DNA of 64,000 nucleotides from Simmondsia chinensis (lineage: Eukaryota > Streptophyta > Magnoliopsida > Caryophyllales > Simmondsiaceae). Every line of letters begins with the position of its first letter. Position 1 is the stretch's first letter. The translations under genes were made by a program, and so were the position numbers. Under the pieces are notes generated by a model, which was given only the letters and a program-made list of their open reading frames with translations, was not told the DNA's origin and ran no database searches. The DNA lies in NCBI GenBank assembly GCA_018398585.1, contig JAGTTD010000006.1:3546501-3610500 (forward strand), given 5' to 3'. Of the stretch, positions 11,130 to 21,879 are shown in pieces.

Positions 11130-11239
11130 CAGTGGTTATTTTTGCAACCAAAATTTTTATTTTTAGGTGGTTACAAGTCAAAAGAATTTTGAATAATTAA
11201 AAATTAAATAGTATAAAACTTAGATCATAAAATGTAAAA

Positions 11240-11804
11240 AAAAAACCTCTTTATAATATGACAAAACACAACCAATATGTAAGTTGTTTATTGAGTTCGC
11301 ATTTTTCATGTCGAAATTTATTAGCTCGGCAATAAAATAAGCATTTGCAAGAGGGTCAATGGCATTCGACATGATCAGCTGTCGGGAAATGACAAACTTT
11401 CTCGGGTTACCTTAATGTTTAAAAATTCCGACCTCTTTCAACTTATGACCAAAGTTCAAAACTCAACAAACCCTCTTTAACAAAGTTGTGATCTTTATTT
11501 AGAGAATTGTAAAAGCTCCTTATCATTATTTTTTTTTTTTTGGGTCGCATAAGCTCCTTATTAATATACAAAACAAAAATGAAAATGGCATATACATCAG
11601 AGAACATTAATGTATAAAAATACAATCAGAAAACATTCTTATGCAGCAGCTTACACAAACCCAACATTTTTTTTTTTTTTTAAATATTTATCAAGACTTA
11701 ACATTTATTGTTATTTTTTTTATATTATATATATTACTATACTATAAGCTTGGAAAAAGCACCACACACACATATATTGTACATCTAAGAAATACAAGGA
11801 TATC
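11240..11804. other. 3' flank of the HD-Zip gene
   Basis: This holds the presumed 3' UTR/terminator region of the minus-strand HD-Zip gene. It is AT-rich and includes T-tracts. No other gene is seen. Confidence 0.5.
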
Positions 11805-14800
11805 TCAGTAAGCCCAGAACCAGAGGGCTTGATCTTCAACTGTGAACCCAAAGTTGCAAGAATCAGATGGCGGGTCGGGATGATAATCAACGGTCCTGAT
11901 CATCCGAGAGTCATAGGATGATGGAGGCAAGAGGGTCTTGCTCAAGTTATCCGATTCTTCGTCAAGTGATACATCTGATTGTGCTGGTTCAAACACATAG
12001 GAAGAATCTCCTGGTTCTTCAAAGGAAGAATGGCCCCCATCGATGTAACGTGGACTATATTCGGAATCAAAAACGTCGCTTCTTGTTGAACTAAGATCTT
12101 CTTGCTTGTAAGGCTGGAAGCCAGGTCGGTGATCTTCAACTTCAGAAGCAGACTCAGCAATGGGGTCTTGTGGGGGCGTCTTGGGTAGTATATTCTGTGT
12201 GTTGGATGGGTCCGAGTCTTCCTGTTCTTTCCCCTTGAGTTGCATTTTGTCTGTGAGGTGAAGAACCTACAAGGAAAATGGCCCGATTAAGGATACCCGA
12301 TGCACAAGACTCTCAACATAGTGGGTTATAGCAAGGGGTGGACAGGGAGTTTTTTAGATGGATCGCTATGTTCTTTATTGTTGTTAAGAAATCCATATAT
12401 GAGTCAAAATAAAGCAACCTTACTGACTGCTTCGACCAAAATTTTTTCAATGCTTCAAAGGTGAAGCCAACATCAATTGGGTCACCATTCTAGACTGTAG
12501 ATAAGGAATCTATATGTGAGTTTAACAAGTCACGTATCAGAGTTCTGATAAAGAAGAGATCAGCATATAAAAATATTGAGCTACTCTACCTAATGATAAC
12601 GGGCTTGAGAATGAAACCTCACATATAAACATAGTGAGCTACTTCACTTATGACATTTCACTAATGTTATAGCATTACAATGTAATTACCTCAGCTTTAA
12701 GCTCCTCCTTCTCTTTGAGAAGATTCTCATAATCAGCTTTCAAGCTATTGTAGCTTGCCTGCAAGGCGTCATAATCTTTCTCAAGCCGCTTGGTCTTCCA
12801 CCGAGCCCTTCGGTTCTGGAACCAGATTGCAACTTGCCTTGGTTGCAACCCGAGATCCTTTGCAAGCTGGATTTTTCTCTCCGGTTCAAGCTTATTTTCG
12901 GCCTCAAAACTTCTCTCTAGAAACTGAACTTGTTCTGTTGTCAGACGCCTCTTCTTCGCCGGCTGCTGAAAATAATCGTCCAGGTCTTCATCCCCGTTTT
13001 CTTCGTGATCGAATGAGCCAAAGAACGGTCTCTCTGACATTTTCCCTCCACATACATCTTCAAAACTCACCATTGAGCTGCAGCCTGAGTACAAATCATC
13101 AAATAGTTATGCTCAGTAATGGAGGGGCAAGTGTCAAATAACTAACTACTCCAAAAGTTTAAGCCAGTGAGTGAAGGCTAAAGAATGGTTCTAACAAGGC
13201 CCCTCATAGCGTATCTCATACCGTGTGCTGAAATCATTTAATATTCAAAGTGAGGGTGTAGGGTTTGAACTCGGAAACTAACGGTTAACAAGACTCTGAT
13301 ACCATGTCAAAGAACCAATAAAAACTTAAGCAAACGGATGAAGAAAAACACATGTTTTGCACATTGAGTATTGCATATGTGATGCAGGGCCCCATCAGAA
13401 ACGAAAGGAGCATGAAGTAACAACGATCTTCCTTAATGTTTGATTCCTAAAAGTGTCAAGATAACAACGAAAGAGAGATAATTTCCGATACCAAATTTCA
13501 AGTCATCAAAAGCTATCTTACAACGAAAGAGAAGACCCCCTAATTACAAACCTCGTAAAGTAGCTAGAATCATACCTAAACAGGAAAATAAATTAAGGAC
13601 TCCTTCAACAAAGAGAACTCTTAAAACAACTAAACCTCCTAAAATGACTATAATTACAAACAAATTCCTGTTTAACTCATATTATATTCCTAATTGGTTT
13701 CTAACCGAAGAGGTTGAGCAGTAATCAAACATAATTCTAGATCCTGCAACAATGCGAATACCTTCAATGATAAAACACTACCGAACTTGAATCATAAGTT
13801 CAAATCTCCATAAGGGTTATCCAAAAAAGGATCAATCACGGGAAAAAAAAAAAAAAAAACAACAAATGTGAAAGAAAATAAGTTCAAAGAAAAGAAAAAA
13901 GCAACATTCCCAGTGTCCCAAGGGCTCCCATCTAAGTAGGGTCTGGGGAGGTGGATATACGCAGCCTTCCCCCTTCAGGGGCTGTTTCCGAGGACCCCCC
14001 GACCTGAGGGGTACAACACAAAGACTTCCCAAGAGGTCACCCATCCTGGTACTACTCTAGCCCAAGCACGCTTAACTTCGGAGTTCTAATGGGATCTGGT
14101 GCTTGCGTGTTGGTACCCTCTTAGGTAACAAGTTCAAAGAAGCAGGCAAAAATGGGCAAAATTTCATCACAAATTAACTCAGATCTGCATCCATCACTTA
14201 AACTAAAACAACCTAGTGGTGTTTTTCTTTCCTTAACGTAGGGAGAGAAAGTACTAAACTTGTCTCTTAAGGAACACTCGGTCTAACGCATAAGTACAAA
14301 CAATGGAGCCTAGATCGAAACTGAACACAACCACGGCTATGTCATGGTGAGAATTATGATTTGTAGACATGAAAGACCAATCATGAGTTTGAACACTAGC
14401 AATCATTAGCACAAAAGATATAATCAACACAAGAATTTGGAACAAAAAAGCAGTCATATAGTGTTACAAGACTCTCATAACATCAATCAATCACAAACCC
14501 ATGTGGGCAAAAGTTGGATCCACAAGCAAAATCATCAACACTAAGCTTACACTATATTCTTTTTGTTCGCAGTTTTTAATTTTTGAAAAATTAATCACCG
14601 TATTTTGAATTCCAATTTTAGTGAACAACAGCAGCTCGGTGCCTAGAAACGAGTACAAATTCAACATAAAACCAAAAACATGAATAAAAAAAAACTTTCA
14701 AGAGGCAAAAGTTATAAACATAAAACGATACCAAATGTCTAGGAACCACCTATCCCAGAAAATTAAGTCGATGGTTGAAGGCCCACTAATGGTTTATACC

Positions 14801-15194
14801 TGTCCCCTCACGAAAATTCCTGTCAGGCCTTAAGCGTGAATATTACAAAGGCTCATCTTACATATAGCGCTTCAATTATGTCAATATTTATAGCGAAAGC
14901 TGTTCGGATTCAAACTCGTGATATCTCTCTACGTGAAATAGCAACTTTCCCAAAAGAGTATATAATCTAACACTAGGAAATACAACTTCCCATTGGAATT
15001 CAATTCTAATGTTAACGAAACAAGACCGCGGACCACGAGAGAGAGAGAGAGAGAGTACCCATGAAAGAAGAGGAAGACCCAGAAATGAAAACAGAATCAA
15101 TATACTTAGAATTGTACATAACGCTCTCATTCTGACCCAAACCACTCATCCTCAACCCGCTACCACCACCACAACCACCACCAATCGCCGCCAT
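11805..15194 (-). CDS. HD-Zip class I transcription factor (HAT5/ATHB-1-like)
   Basis: Nuclear homeodomain-leucine zipper regulator; class I proteins dimerise and bind CAATNATTG sites. Exons (minus): 15,194-15,059, 13,084-12,690 and 12,266-11,805, giving 330 aa. Introns are phase 1 (donor GTACTC, acceptor CTCAG) and phase 0 (donor GTAATT, acceptor TTGTAG). Residues 1-46 are Gly/Ser-rich. An acidic stretch ([12 protein letters not shown]) precedes the homeodomain (about 87-147), with helix 3 [20 protein letters not shown]. Leucines at 146, 153, 160, 167, 174 and 181 keep perfect heptad spacing across the second intron. The C terminus ends with aromatic ALWFWAY, the AHA-like activation motif of the class. 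The ATG at 15,194 is the only in-frame ATG in exon 1 that gives the family N terminus. Intron 1 (1,974 bp) holds a 5S-SINE and intron 2 holds TRIM LTR traces. The splice model is by eye, but frame and zipper continuity support it strongly. Confidence 0.9.
12330..12640. repeat. TRIM LTR traces in HD-Zip intron 2 and flank
   Basis: The blocks 'tgttaagaaatccatatatg' (12,378), 'gaatctatatgtgagttt' (12,505) and 'gataaagaagagatcagc' (12,548) resemble the start and middle of the TRIM LTR at 50,888. They are too diverged to bound. They lie inside an intron whose position is expected for HD-Zip genes, so they are secondary insertions and not the origin of the intron. Confidence 0.35.
13892..14129 (-). 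mobile_element. 5S-headed SINE, copy b (HD-Zip intron 1)
   Basis: Full-length copy on the minus strand. The tail (plus strand 'cagtgtcccaagggctccc', 'gtatatacgcagccttccccc'-like) precedes the 5S part ('aggtcacccatcctgg', 'ggagttctaatgggatc') and the end GGTACCCTC. A 12-bp direct repeat AAGTTCAAAGAA flanks it at 13,880-13,891 and 14,130-14,141. It lies in the same transcriptional orientation as the host gene. Confidence 0.88.
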
Positions 15195-15225
15195 GATTGC
15201 CTGATTCACCGGCGAGAAAGCACTA

Positions 15226-15237
15226 TCAAGAGGCCAT
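15226..15237 (-). other. Minimal uORF in HD-Zip leader
   Basis: ATG GCC TCT TGA on the minus strand, 31 nt before the main ATG. The short three-codon frame would be read only if scanning passes the longer uORF upstream. Confidence 0.35.
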
Positions 15238-15285
15238 AATCCAATCAAAAAGAGTTGAATTTGAAGTGGGGGAGGATGAAACGTA

Positions 15286-15369
15286 TCAAAACTTGTGGCG
15301 GAAAAAGCTGGTGATGATGATCTCTGTGATGTGGGAGGTGTGGGAACCCCGTACTTTCATGCCCATCAT
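15286..15369 (-). promoter_or_regulatory. Candidate peptide uORF in HD-Zip leader
   Basis: A complete 27-codon frame in the 5' leader starts with a doublet ATG ATG, has a third ATG three codons later, and ends in TGA 91 nt before the main start. The peptide ends in the segment EIIITSFFRHKF. ATHB1/HAT5 mRNAs are known to carry a conserved peptide uORF (CPuORF33) that represses translation. I cannot recall that peptide well enough to confirm identity, so the match is by position and gene family only. Confidence 0.5.
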
Positions 15370-15415
15370 CACTCAGTATAACAAGATTTGAAAGGAACAC
15401 AAGACAGAGAAATAG

Positions 15416-15416
15416 T

Positions 15417-15450
<34 letters not shown>

Positions 15451-15520
15451 TGAAGGGAATTTGCAGGGAGAGAGGGGGGAGGGAGAGAGAGAGAGAGAGA
15501 GAGGAGAGAGAGTGGGAGTT
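15416..15520 (-). repeat. (GA)n/(CT)n tracts in HD-Zip leader/promoter
   Basis: Several GA runs (15,416-15,449 and 15,482-15,512) read as CT tracts in the transcript direction. They lie between the TATA box and the uORF. CT-rich stretches near the start site are common in plant core promoters and leaders. A smaller GA run is at 15,038-15,054, beside the intron 1 donor. Confidence 0.7.
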
Positions 15521-15554
15521 TTTTTAGTAATGGTTGAGGAGGTCCCTTGGGGCG

Positions 15555-15562
15555 TTTATAAA
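15555..15562 (-). promoter_or_regulatory. TATA box of the HD-Zip gene
   Basis: The minus strand reads CTTTATAAACG. With usual spacing the transcript would start near 15,525, giving a leader of about 330 nt that contains the uORF and CT tracts. Confidence 0.6.
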
Positions 15563-15657
15563 GTAGGTTTCTATCCATTTAATTCTTATATTATTTATAT
15601 TATATTAATTTAGTTTTATAATTAAATTAAAATTTAATTAAAAAAGTAACAGTTTTA

Positions 15658-15872
15658 ATATTCCAACGGCTCCCGTTTAAGCAGGGTCTGGAGGAGTGGA
15701 TATATGCAGCCTTCCCCCTTCAGGGTATGCTGTTTTCGAGAACCCCCAACCTGAGGAATGCAATACGAGGACTTCCCAGAAGGTCACTTATCTTGGTATT
15801 ACTCTAACCCAAGTACGTTTAACTTCGGAGTTCTAATGGGATCCGATGCTTGCGTGTTGGTATCCTCTTGGG
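15658..15872 (-). mobile_element. 5S-headed SINE, copy c
   Basis: The plus-strand order is the tail ('cggctcccgtttaagcaggg', 'cagccttcccccttcaggg'), then the 5S-like head ('cttcggagttctaatgggat'), then GGTATCCTCTT. Nearly full length. It sits within a degraded MITE (15,570-16,142). No confident TSD. Confidence 0.8.
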
Positions 15873-16029
15873 TAAATTAAAAGTTTAATTAATGATACAA
15901 TTTTAAGTTGTATAATCATGCTAGATGTAAGAAATTCATTATAAATCCACTTATTAACTCAATTTAACCCAACTTATTGCCGAACTATTGGAAATTTTAT
16001 CAAAAAATTAACATAAATTTTATTTTATG

Positions 16030-16142
16030 GACTAAACTGACGCAAAATAAATAGTAGGGGGGCTAAAATAACATAATTAAAAATACGATAACTAAATTTA
16101 TACAATGAATAAAGTATATGTATTTTTGGTGTGAATAACCCT
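16030..16142. repeat. Right end of a MITE related to 1,500-1,858
   Basis: The block 'actaaactgacgcaaa' and the end 'gtgtgaataaccct' match the right half of the MITE at 1.5 kb. The left half lies around 15,570-15,655, split by SINE copy c. Confidence 0.45.
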
Positions 16143-16171
16143 ATAAAATATTTATGCACTTTATCTGCATC

Positions 16172-16596
16172 TAGGGATGTAAATCAGGCAGGTCAACTTA
16201 GGATTGTTCTCAAGCTGACTCATCGTACGGTTTGAAAGGCTCGGTTTTTTTCAAGCTTGAATTGAGCCGAGTCGGTTCATTCATTTTATCAAGTCGAATA
16301 TGAACCTAATGAAGTGAAGTTTGTAGGCTTTATAACGAGCCGAGTTTATTAGTTCAAATATTCCAACTAAGCCAAATTTGAACTTAAACGAGCTCAAACG
16401 AGCCTATATTGAGCTTAAATGAGCCTACAAATCGTAAGCTTAGCTTGGAGCTCACCGAACTAAGTTCAGACTCAGTCAAGCCGAGCCAAGCCCGAGCCTG
16501 AGCCTATGACGAGCTCGGCTCGGGCTCAAAGTTTCCAAGTTCAGTGAGCATTGAACCTGGCAAGCTCGTACTTGACTTAGCTAAAATACAACCCTA
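16172..16596. mobile_element. hAT-like GAGCC-repeat element, copy 2
   Basis: The ends are TAGGGATGTAAATC and inverted ATACAACCCTA. The interior is made of 'cgagctcaaacgagcct' and 'gagccgagcc' words. The flanks do not form a clear TSD, so it is older than the copy at 63.6 kb. Confidence 0.6.
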
Positions 16597-16619
16597 TTTA
16601 AATCTTATTCAATTGTCAA

Positions 16620-17225
16620 TAGTTAAATTGTAGAAAATTAATATTAAATTTTTTTTTTATTTTTTTTGCAAATGGGCAAGCGCATATTATATATATATAT
16701 GATTATATGCGAAATCATAGCTTAGGTAACAAAAGTTTCAAATTTTATTATCAAGTTGCCTTGTGCAATAACCTAATAATTTTTTGTTAAAAATACAATC
16801 AATTTTTATCAAAAAATGTTGAAGTTGAAAAATGATTCAGACAATATAAATGAGTTATGTGGGTATTTTTGGCAAAAATTAAGCAGATTACGAAAAAAAA
16901 TCACTAAATTCTAATAAAAGATACATATAGATTATCAAAATAATGCATCATGCATGCTAATATTTTTTTAACAAAAAAAAACCCATAAAATTATGATAGA
17001 TAACACCTATATATTGTTAGAATTATGTTCCGTATTAGCAATTTCTAACAAAAATTTACCAAATTTTAGCAGGTGATACTTGATTGATAAAATCTTTAAA
17101 CCTAGTAAAAATATTAAACTTCAAGGTATCTCATCTTATATATTAAACATTAAAGTGTCTAAGTGATAAATATTCAAAGATTAAGGTAGTCAAATGATAA
17201 ATTCCCTTTACACTATACACTGTAA
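16620..17225. repeat. AT-rich repeat, 'gataaa...aggta' MITE relative
   Basis: Blocks such as 'aacaaaaatttaccaaatt', 'tacttgattgataaaat' and 'gtctaagtgataaat' match the elements at 54,318-55,165 and 61,511-61,992. A (TA)n run is at 16,688. No gene seen. Confidence 0.45.
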
Positions 17226-17572
17226 AATGACGAGATAATGATTGTCGTAAGGGCGAGCCGGAGAAGCAATCGCCTAGGGCATCCAATCTGTTATTACACT
17301 CGTTTTACTCCCTATTTTTTGGTATCTCCTTCACTCCTTTTTTCGCCTCTTGCCATAGCCGTCTTTGTATGAATTGTTTCTTTCTCCTCTTCCCCTGACC
17401 GATGATAGGATAAGGGCATCACCGTCGGTCAAGGCAGGGCATGGTGGCGTGCCACTAACAGTAACGCTGAATGGGACAAAAATATAACAATGAAGAGCGA
17501 GATAACACTAATCAAATCCCGTGATGATACAGATTACTCAACCCTGTGTTTTTAATGTAGTACTCAAACCTT

Positions 17573-18745
17573 CGGCCTCGTTTGGTTTCCACACGAGTAG
17601 AATTCCTGCGGGATATTATATTTTCCGATAATTTAATTCATGTGTCAACTTCCCAGGGTAAAACCTGTTTGGTTGTCAGGACGTGAAATAGAACTTCTTT
17701 TGGAAGGCTAATTAAATACAAAAGCAACTAGAATTTACCTGGGGGCTAGGTGAGTTACCTCACGCGTTTTAAAGGAATTGAAAATTGCTCAGCAGTTCCC
17801 TCTTTCTGCATTCTGTCCACTTCTTATCAGCCAAACAAGAGCCAAAATTCATACTTTCTATGAATTTATACTTTCCACATTTACTTCCTGTATACCAAAC
17901 GATAATGGAGGATGGCCTCCGCAGTACTTTGTGATAGAAAGTTCCCGCTAAAGCTAAAGGAAAAATACTATAAGACGGTAGTGAGACCGGCTATGTTGTA
18001 TGGAGCGGAGTGTCGGCCAATGAAACAATATCATGCACAGAAGATGAAGGTGGCGGAGATGAGGATGTTGCGGTGGATGTGCGGACACACAAGAAAGGAT
18101 AGGATCAGAAATGACGTCCTAAGAAGCAAGCTGGGCATGGCCTCGATTGAGGATAAATTAAGGGAGCAACGTTTGAGGTGGTTCGGACATGTTAAAAGGA
18201 GACCAACCATGGCTCCAGTCAGGAGATGTGAACAGCTCCATACCACGCTAGGCAGAAGAGGTAGAGGCAGACTAAAGAAGAGATGGTTGGAGACGATCTG
18301 TCAGGACCTCACCCACCTAAACCTACGGGAGGAGATGGCCTTAGATAGAGCTCGTTGGAGGGCTAGCATAGGAGTAGCCGAGGTAGCGGCTTAAAGTAGT
18401 GTTGCTTAGCGCTGCTAACACTAGTGTTTCTAGGCGTATTTGACCTCATGTAGCGCACTTATTTGCTTAGTTGTTTACTTGCCTATTTTTCCTTTAGTTG
18501 CCTTTTAGGGAGTTGTGCGGCGTTTGCTTACTTGTGCGATGATTTGCTCTTATGTTTTGCTGTTTTCATGCTTACAGGATGCCAGACTAATATGACAACA
18601 TGCTTCTTAGGTTGGGGATCCTTGGGAATAGCCTCTCTTCTACATTGAAGGGGTAAGGCTGCGTACACCCATCCTCTTCAGACCCTGCTTATCGCGGGAG
18701 CCATTGCGGCCCTGGGACTGTTGTTGTTGTATACCAAATGAGACC
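17573..18745. mobile_element. GGCCTCGTTTGGT-type MITE, split by RTE LINE
   Basis: It starts 'cggcctcgtttggttt' and ends 'ataccaaatgagacc', an inverted match. A second copy is at about 19,700-20,205 and a third, weaker one at 21,880-22,175. The LINE at 17,900-18,727 is inserted near its right end. Confidence 0.6.
17900..18727 (+). pseudogene. 5'-truncated RTE-type LINE
   Basis: The open frame 17,912-18,394 (160 codons) encodes the C-terminal part of an RTE reverse transcriptase: VVRPAMLYGAEC, RMLRWMCGHTRKDRIRND, LRWFGHVKRRP. The 3' UTR ends with 'ggggtaaggctgcgtacac', 'agaccctgctta', 'cgggagcc' and a (TTG)n tail. An 11-bp TSD TGTATACCAAA flanks it (17,889-17,899 and 18,728-18,738). 5' truncation, an oligonucleotide tail and a TSD are standard for target-primed reverse transcription. 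The last ~130 bp equal the tail of the 5S-SINE family. Confidence 0.85.
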
Positions 18746-18866
18746 TTACTCAAGTATAAATAAACTTACAAAAAAAGATAAATAAATAATTTTGTAAAAG
18801 GGTAAATAATGCTTACTATAATTATAATTTTTATGGTAAGATATGATTTAGTAGGGATATAAATAA

Positions 18867-19536
18867 AGATAAATTACAGAAAATCCTCTGTCTTTTACTT
18901 TAAAAACAGAAAACCTCCCTCACAAATAAAAATACTCACAAAACCTCTTTACTTTTAAAAATTTATCACTTAATCCATATAACTTTTTTTAACGATTTTG
19001 CCCCTTAAAAGTGAAGGGGTTAAATGTTTAATTATATTTTAGAAGGGAGTTTTACACTATTAGGCAAAAATTTAAAAAAATTGATGTTTTTCACAATAGA
19101 ATTAAAGGAATTTTATATATTTATAAAAAATATAATTATTTTAATTAATTATAATAATGATATTATAGGTTTAGAAGATAAAAAATATTTTTAAAATTTT
19201 TTAAAAAATATTATAAGATAAAATATAATATTTTTGTAGATATTACAATATTACTACTATATAATTAATTAAAATAATAATTTTTATAAATATAGAAAAC
19301 TATTTTTTTTATAAATATAAAAAAAATTCTTATTTTTCTTCAAAATATAAAATTATACCTAAAAATAAAATTAAATACTTAACTATTTTATTTTGAAGAA
19401 AAAAATGGTCAAAAAAATTATTCGGGAGCAAAGTGATAATTTTTTAAAAATGAGAAGATTTAATGAGTGGTTTTATTTGTGAGAAAAATTTTTTATTTTG
19501 GAAGCAAAAGTCAGGAGAGTTTTCTGTAATTTACCC
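18867..19536. mobile_element. MULE-like MITE with 9-bp TSD
   Basis: The TIRs GATAAATTACAGAAAA and GGTAAATTACAGAAAA (right end, inverted) extend imperfectly for about 45 bp. The 9-bp direct repeats TATAAATAA at 18,858-18,866 and 19,537-19,545 fit Mutator-like elements. Non-coding and very AT-rich. Confidence 0.72.
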
Positions 19537-19699
19537 TATAAATAATGAAATAAGTAGAGAAGGGTAGAATTGTAAAATTAAAACAATTATAATAAGTCAA
19601 AAAGCTTGGGCCCTAATATGCTTTTTCGGAGTGGACCGGGGGGAGTCCGGAAATTACCATTGCACCCCTCCAGTAAGACCCCTTGAACATGACATGTTT

Positions 19700-20205
19700 C
19701 TTCTTCTCCACGTTCGGTTGTCAAAAGAATTGAATTTCTATAGGAATTTATACTTCTCGAGAATTCACTCCCCTTATGAACTTCTCGAAGAGTAGTACAA
19801 AAGTATTTGATTGCTCGTATGAAAAATAAAACTTACTGATAATTTAATTCCTACGTTTTGTTTTGTTGACACAATACTTCCGATGAAATATAATTAAAAT
19901 GACTATTATAATCATGACCAATCTTCCAATTTTTACTAAGAAAGCGTAAGGTTGATAGAGGGACTCATAATTAGAGAGTTAAAGTTGTCATATTTATATA
20001 TTACAAAGGATGTCATTGTCATATAAATTAAAAGTTACTAAGAAAGTAAAACTTACCTGGAGGATAGGTAAGTTATTTCGTGTATTTTGAAGCAATTAAA
20101 ATTTTTTTATCAATTCTCACTTTCCGCATACCAAACAAGAGCCAAGATCTGCACTTCCCATTAATTGCAAATTCCAGCATCTATTTACCGCATACCAAAC
20201 GAGGT
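19700..20205. mobile_element. GGCCTCGTTTGGT-type MITE, copy 2
   Basis: It shares the blocks 'gataatttaattcctacg', 'ggataggtaagtta' and the right end 'gcataccaaacgaggtc' with the element at 17,573-18,745. Confidence 0.55.
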
Positions 20206-20210
20206 CTTTG

Positions 20211-20912
20211 TTTGCTTTTTACTAACAATCACCTAAATTTTAACTGCAGTTTTAAAAAATCACCTACGTTTTCTAATTTTTCAAAAGATCACATAAACTC
20301 TTCAAATATCTTTCAAAGTTACACCTTAATGTTAATGCCGTTAACATCCATTTAGTTTTTGCTTATGTGGCATTTAAAAAAATACTTTTTAAAATTTAAA
20401 AATAACTTTTAAAAATACATAGAAATTTAATATATTTAAGATAATTTTTTAAGTATTTGTTTATCAAACAGCAAGAGCTGATATATTACTTAAAATTTGA
20501 ATCACAAATACACAATAACAAATAATCCAAAAAAAAGTCCCCCACCCAAGGCTATCTATAGCCTCTCACTAAATTTAAACCCGATACAAAAAGTTGAAGC
20601 GACCCCAAACTTGATTCACTATAGACCTACATAATACGTCCTCCTGACACTTACGATCTAAAAACATCCTCCTATTTCTCTCACCCCAAATATTGTAAAC
20701 AATTTTTTTAAAATATTTATAATTATTTTAAATGTAAATTCTAATTTTCTTAAAATTATTTTCTCTTTTTTCAAAACAAATGTCAACTGAGTTAGTATTA
20801 AGGTGTGATATTAAAAATTTTAAAAAGTTCAGATATTTTTTAAAAATTAAAAAATATAGGTAATTTTTTAAAACCACAGCTAAAATTTAGATATTTTCAG
20901 TAAAAACTTTTT
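20211..20912. mobile_element. Inverted-repeat MITE with nested LINE fragment
   Basis: The left arm ('ttttactaacaatcacctaa', 'gcagttttaaaaaatcacct') recurs inverted at 20,840-20,912. A LINE ORF2 piece occupies the middle. Confidence 0.6.
20500..20705 (-). pseudogene. LINE ORF2 C-terminal fragment
   Basis: The minus strand (20,700 downward) encodes IVYNIWGERNRRMFLDRK, the conserved end of plant L1 ORF2 (zinc-finger RVT region, '..YxIWxERNxRxF'). It is nested inside the MITE at 20,211-20,912. Dead fragment. Confidence 0.65.
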
Positions 20913-20952
20913 TATTTTTTTACAATAGTAAAAAGAAAAAATGCTAAGCGAA

Positions 20953-21480
20953 CTATGTAAGAAGATCTTTGCTCAACACATCCGCTAAAGTAATAGAGCC
21001 TAAAACTGAGCTAGGCACCACGAGCCACTGAACTACCGATGAGAGATATGATGACCTAGTCTCGATGACCACTACTAAATATAAAGGATTTAAGTCCCCC
21101 TTTTTGTAATCAGTGTTCAAGTATTGTTTGTCCGTATATTTTGAAGTAAAAAATACTATGAAATACAAAATATCTTAAATCAGAGTGAAAAGCTTGGCTT
21201 AGTATAAACTTATGCTCCGGTAGACTCGATTTCGTTCAACTTAGCTCAGTAGATTTAAGCTAAGTTAAGCTTGAACTTGACTCGTATAAAAAATTAAATT
21301 TGACTCGATTAAACATATTTAGAATAATAATTTAACTGGGTTAAGTAGTTTAGGCTTACAAGCATCAAGGCCAGACCTTTACTATACTCAAGATCGGTGT
21401 GGGCTCGAGACGAATCAAGCTAGGAGCCTTTGAAGGGGTCGTTGTGACTGCAAGTCATAAATAAGATCTATTTATCAAGT
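20953..21480. other. No gene; degraded GAGCC-type repeat
   Basis: About 21,185-21,430 has 'agcttggctta', 'ttagctcagtag' and 'taagcttgaacttgactcg' words of the GAGCC repeat class without clear ends. The rest is unassigned. Confidence 0.4.
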
Positions 21481-21879
21481 TGTAAAATAATTATTTTTTG
21501 ATAAATACTTTTTGTAGAAACAAAATATGGAAAACCAAATCAAAAAAGGACAAGAGCAACACCCAACAACACAAACCCGAAGCCAAAACACCCAAGGTGT
21601 CCCAAACCGCAACAAGAAAACGACCGCCTCTGGAGTGCAAAAGCACTTTTGTAAAGATTGTTTTTATTAGGCGTATTTTCATCAAAAAAATTTGCAACTT
21701 TTACTTCTATTTCTATTTTAAAGCGGAACTACTATTTTTTGCCCGCTTAAAACCAGAAACGTACCTTCTACATTTATTGAAAATACATTATTTTCATATC
21801 AATATCCTCAAACCCGAAAAACATATTTTTCTTCTAGAAACTCCCCCCCCCCCCACCAAAAACACCAAAAAAAATAAGG

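Larger units (their letters stand above)
9590..11230. mobile_element. Large inverted-repeat element with nested insertions
   Basis: The left arm (about 9,600-9,720: 'taaccacctaaaaaat', 'tttttggttgcaaa', 'ggatggaatattct') is repeated inverted at 11,095-11,210. A second inner pair ('ttttataatatatagctttt', about 9,790-9,870 versus 10,640-10,700) is also inverted. The space between is occupied by a GGGTGGCAAA-type repeat (9,971-10,558) and a LINE piece (10,750-11,129). Confidence 0.6.

Noticed and set aside
12378..12640. TRIM origin for HD-Zip intron 2
   Set aside because: LTR-like traces exist, but the intron borders (GAG|GTAATT and TTGTAG|GTTC) do not coincide with LTR ends or a TSD, and an intron at this zipper position is usual for HD-Zip I genes.
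15369..15578. 69-codon minus-strand frame upstream of the HD-Zip gene
   Set aside because: It starts upstream of the TATA box and is mostly translated CT repeat, so it is not expected in the mRNA.
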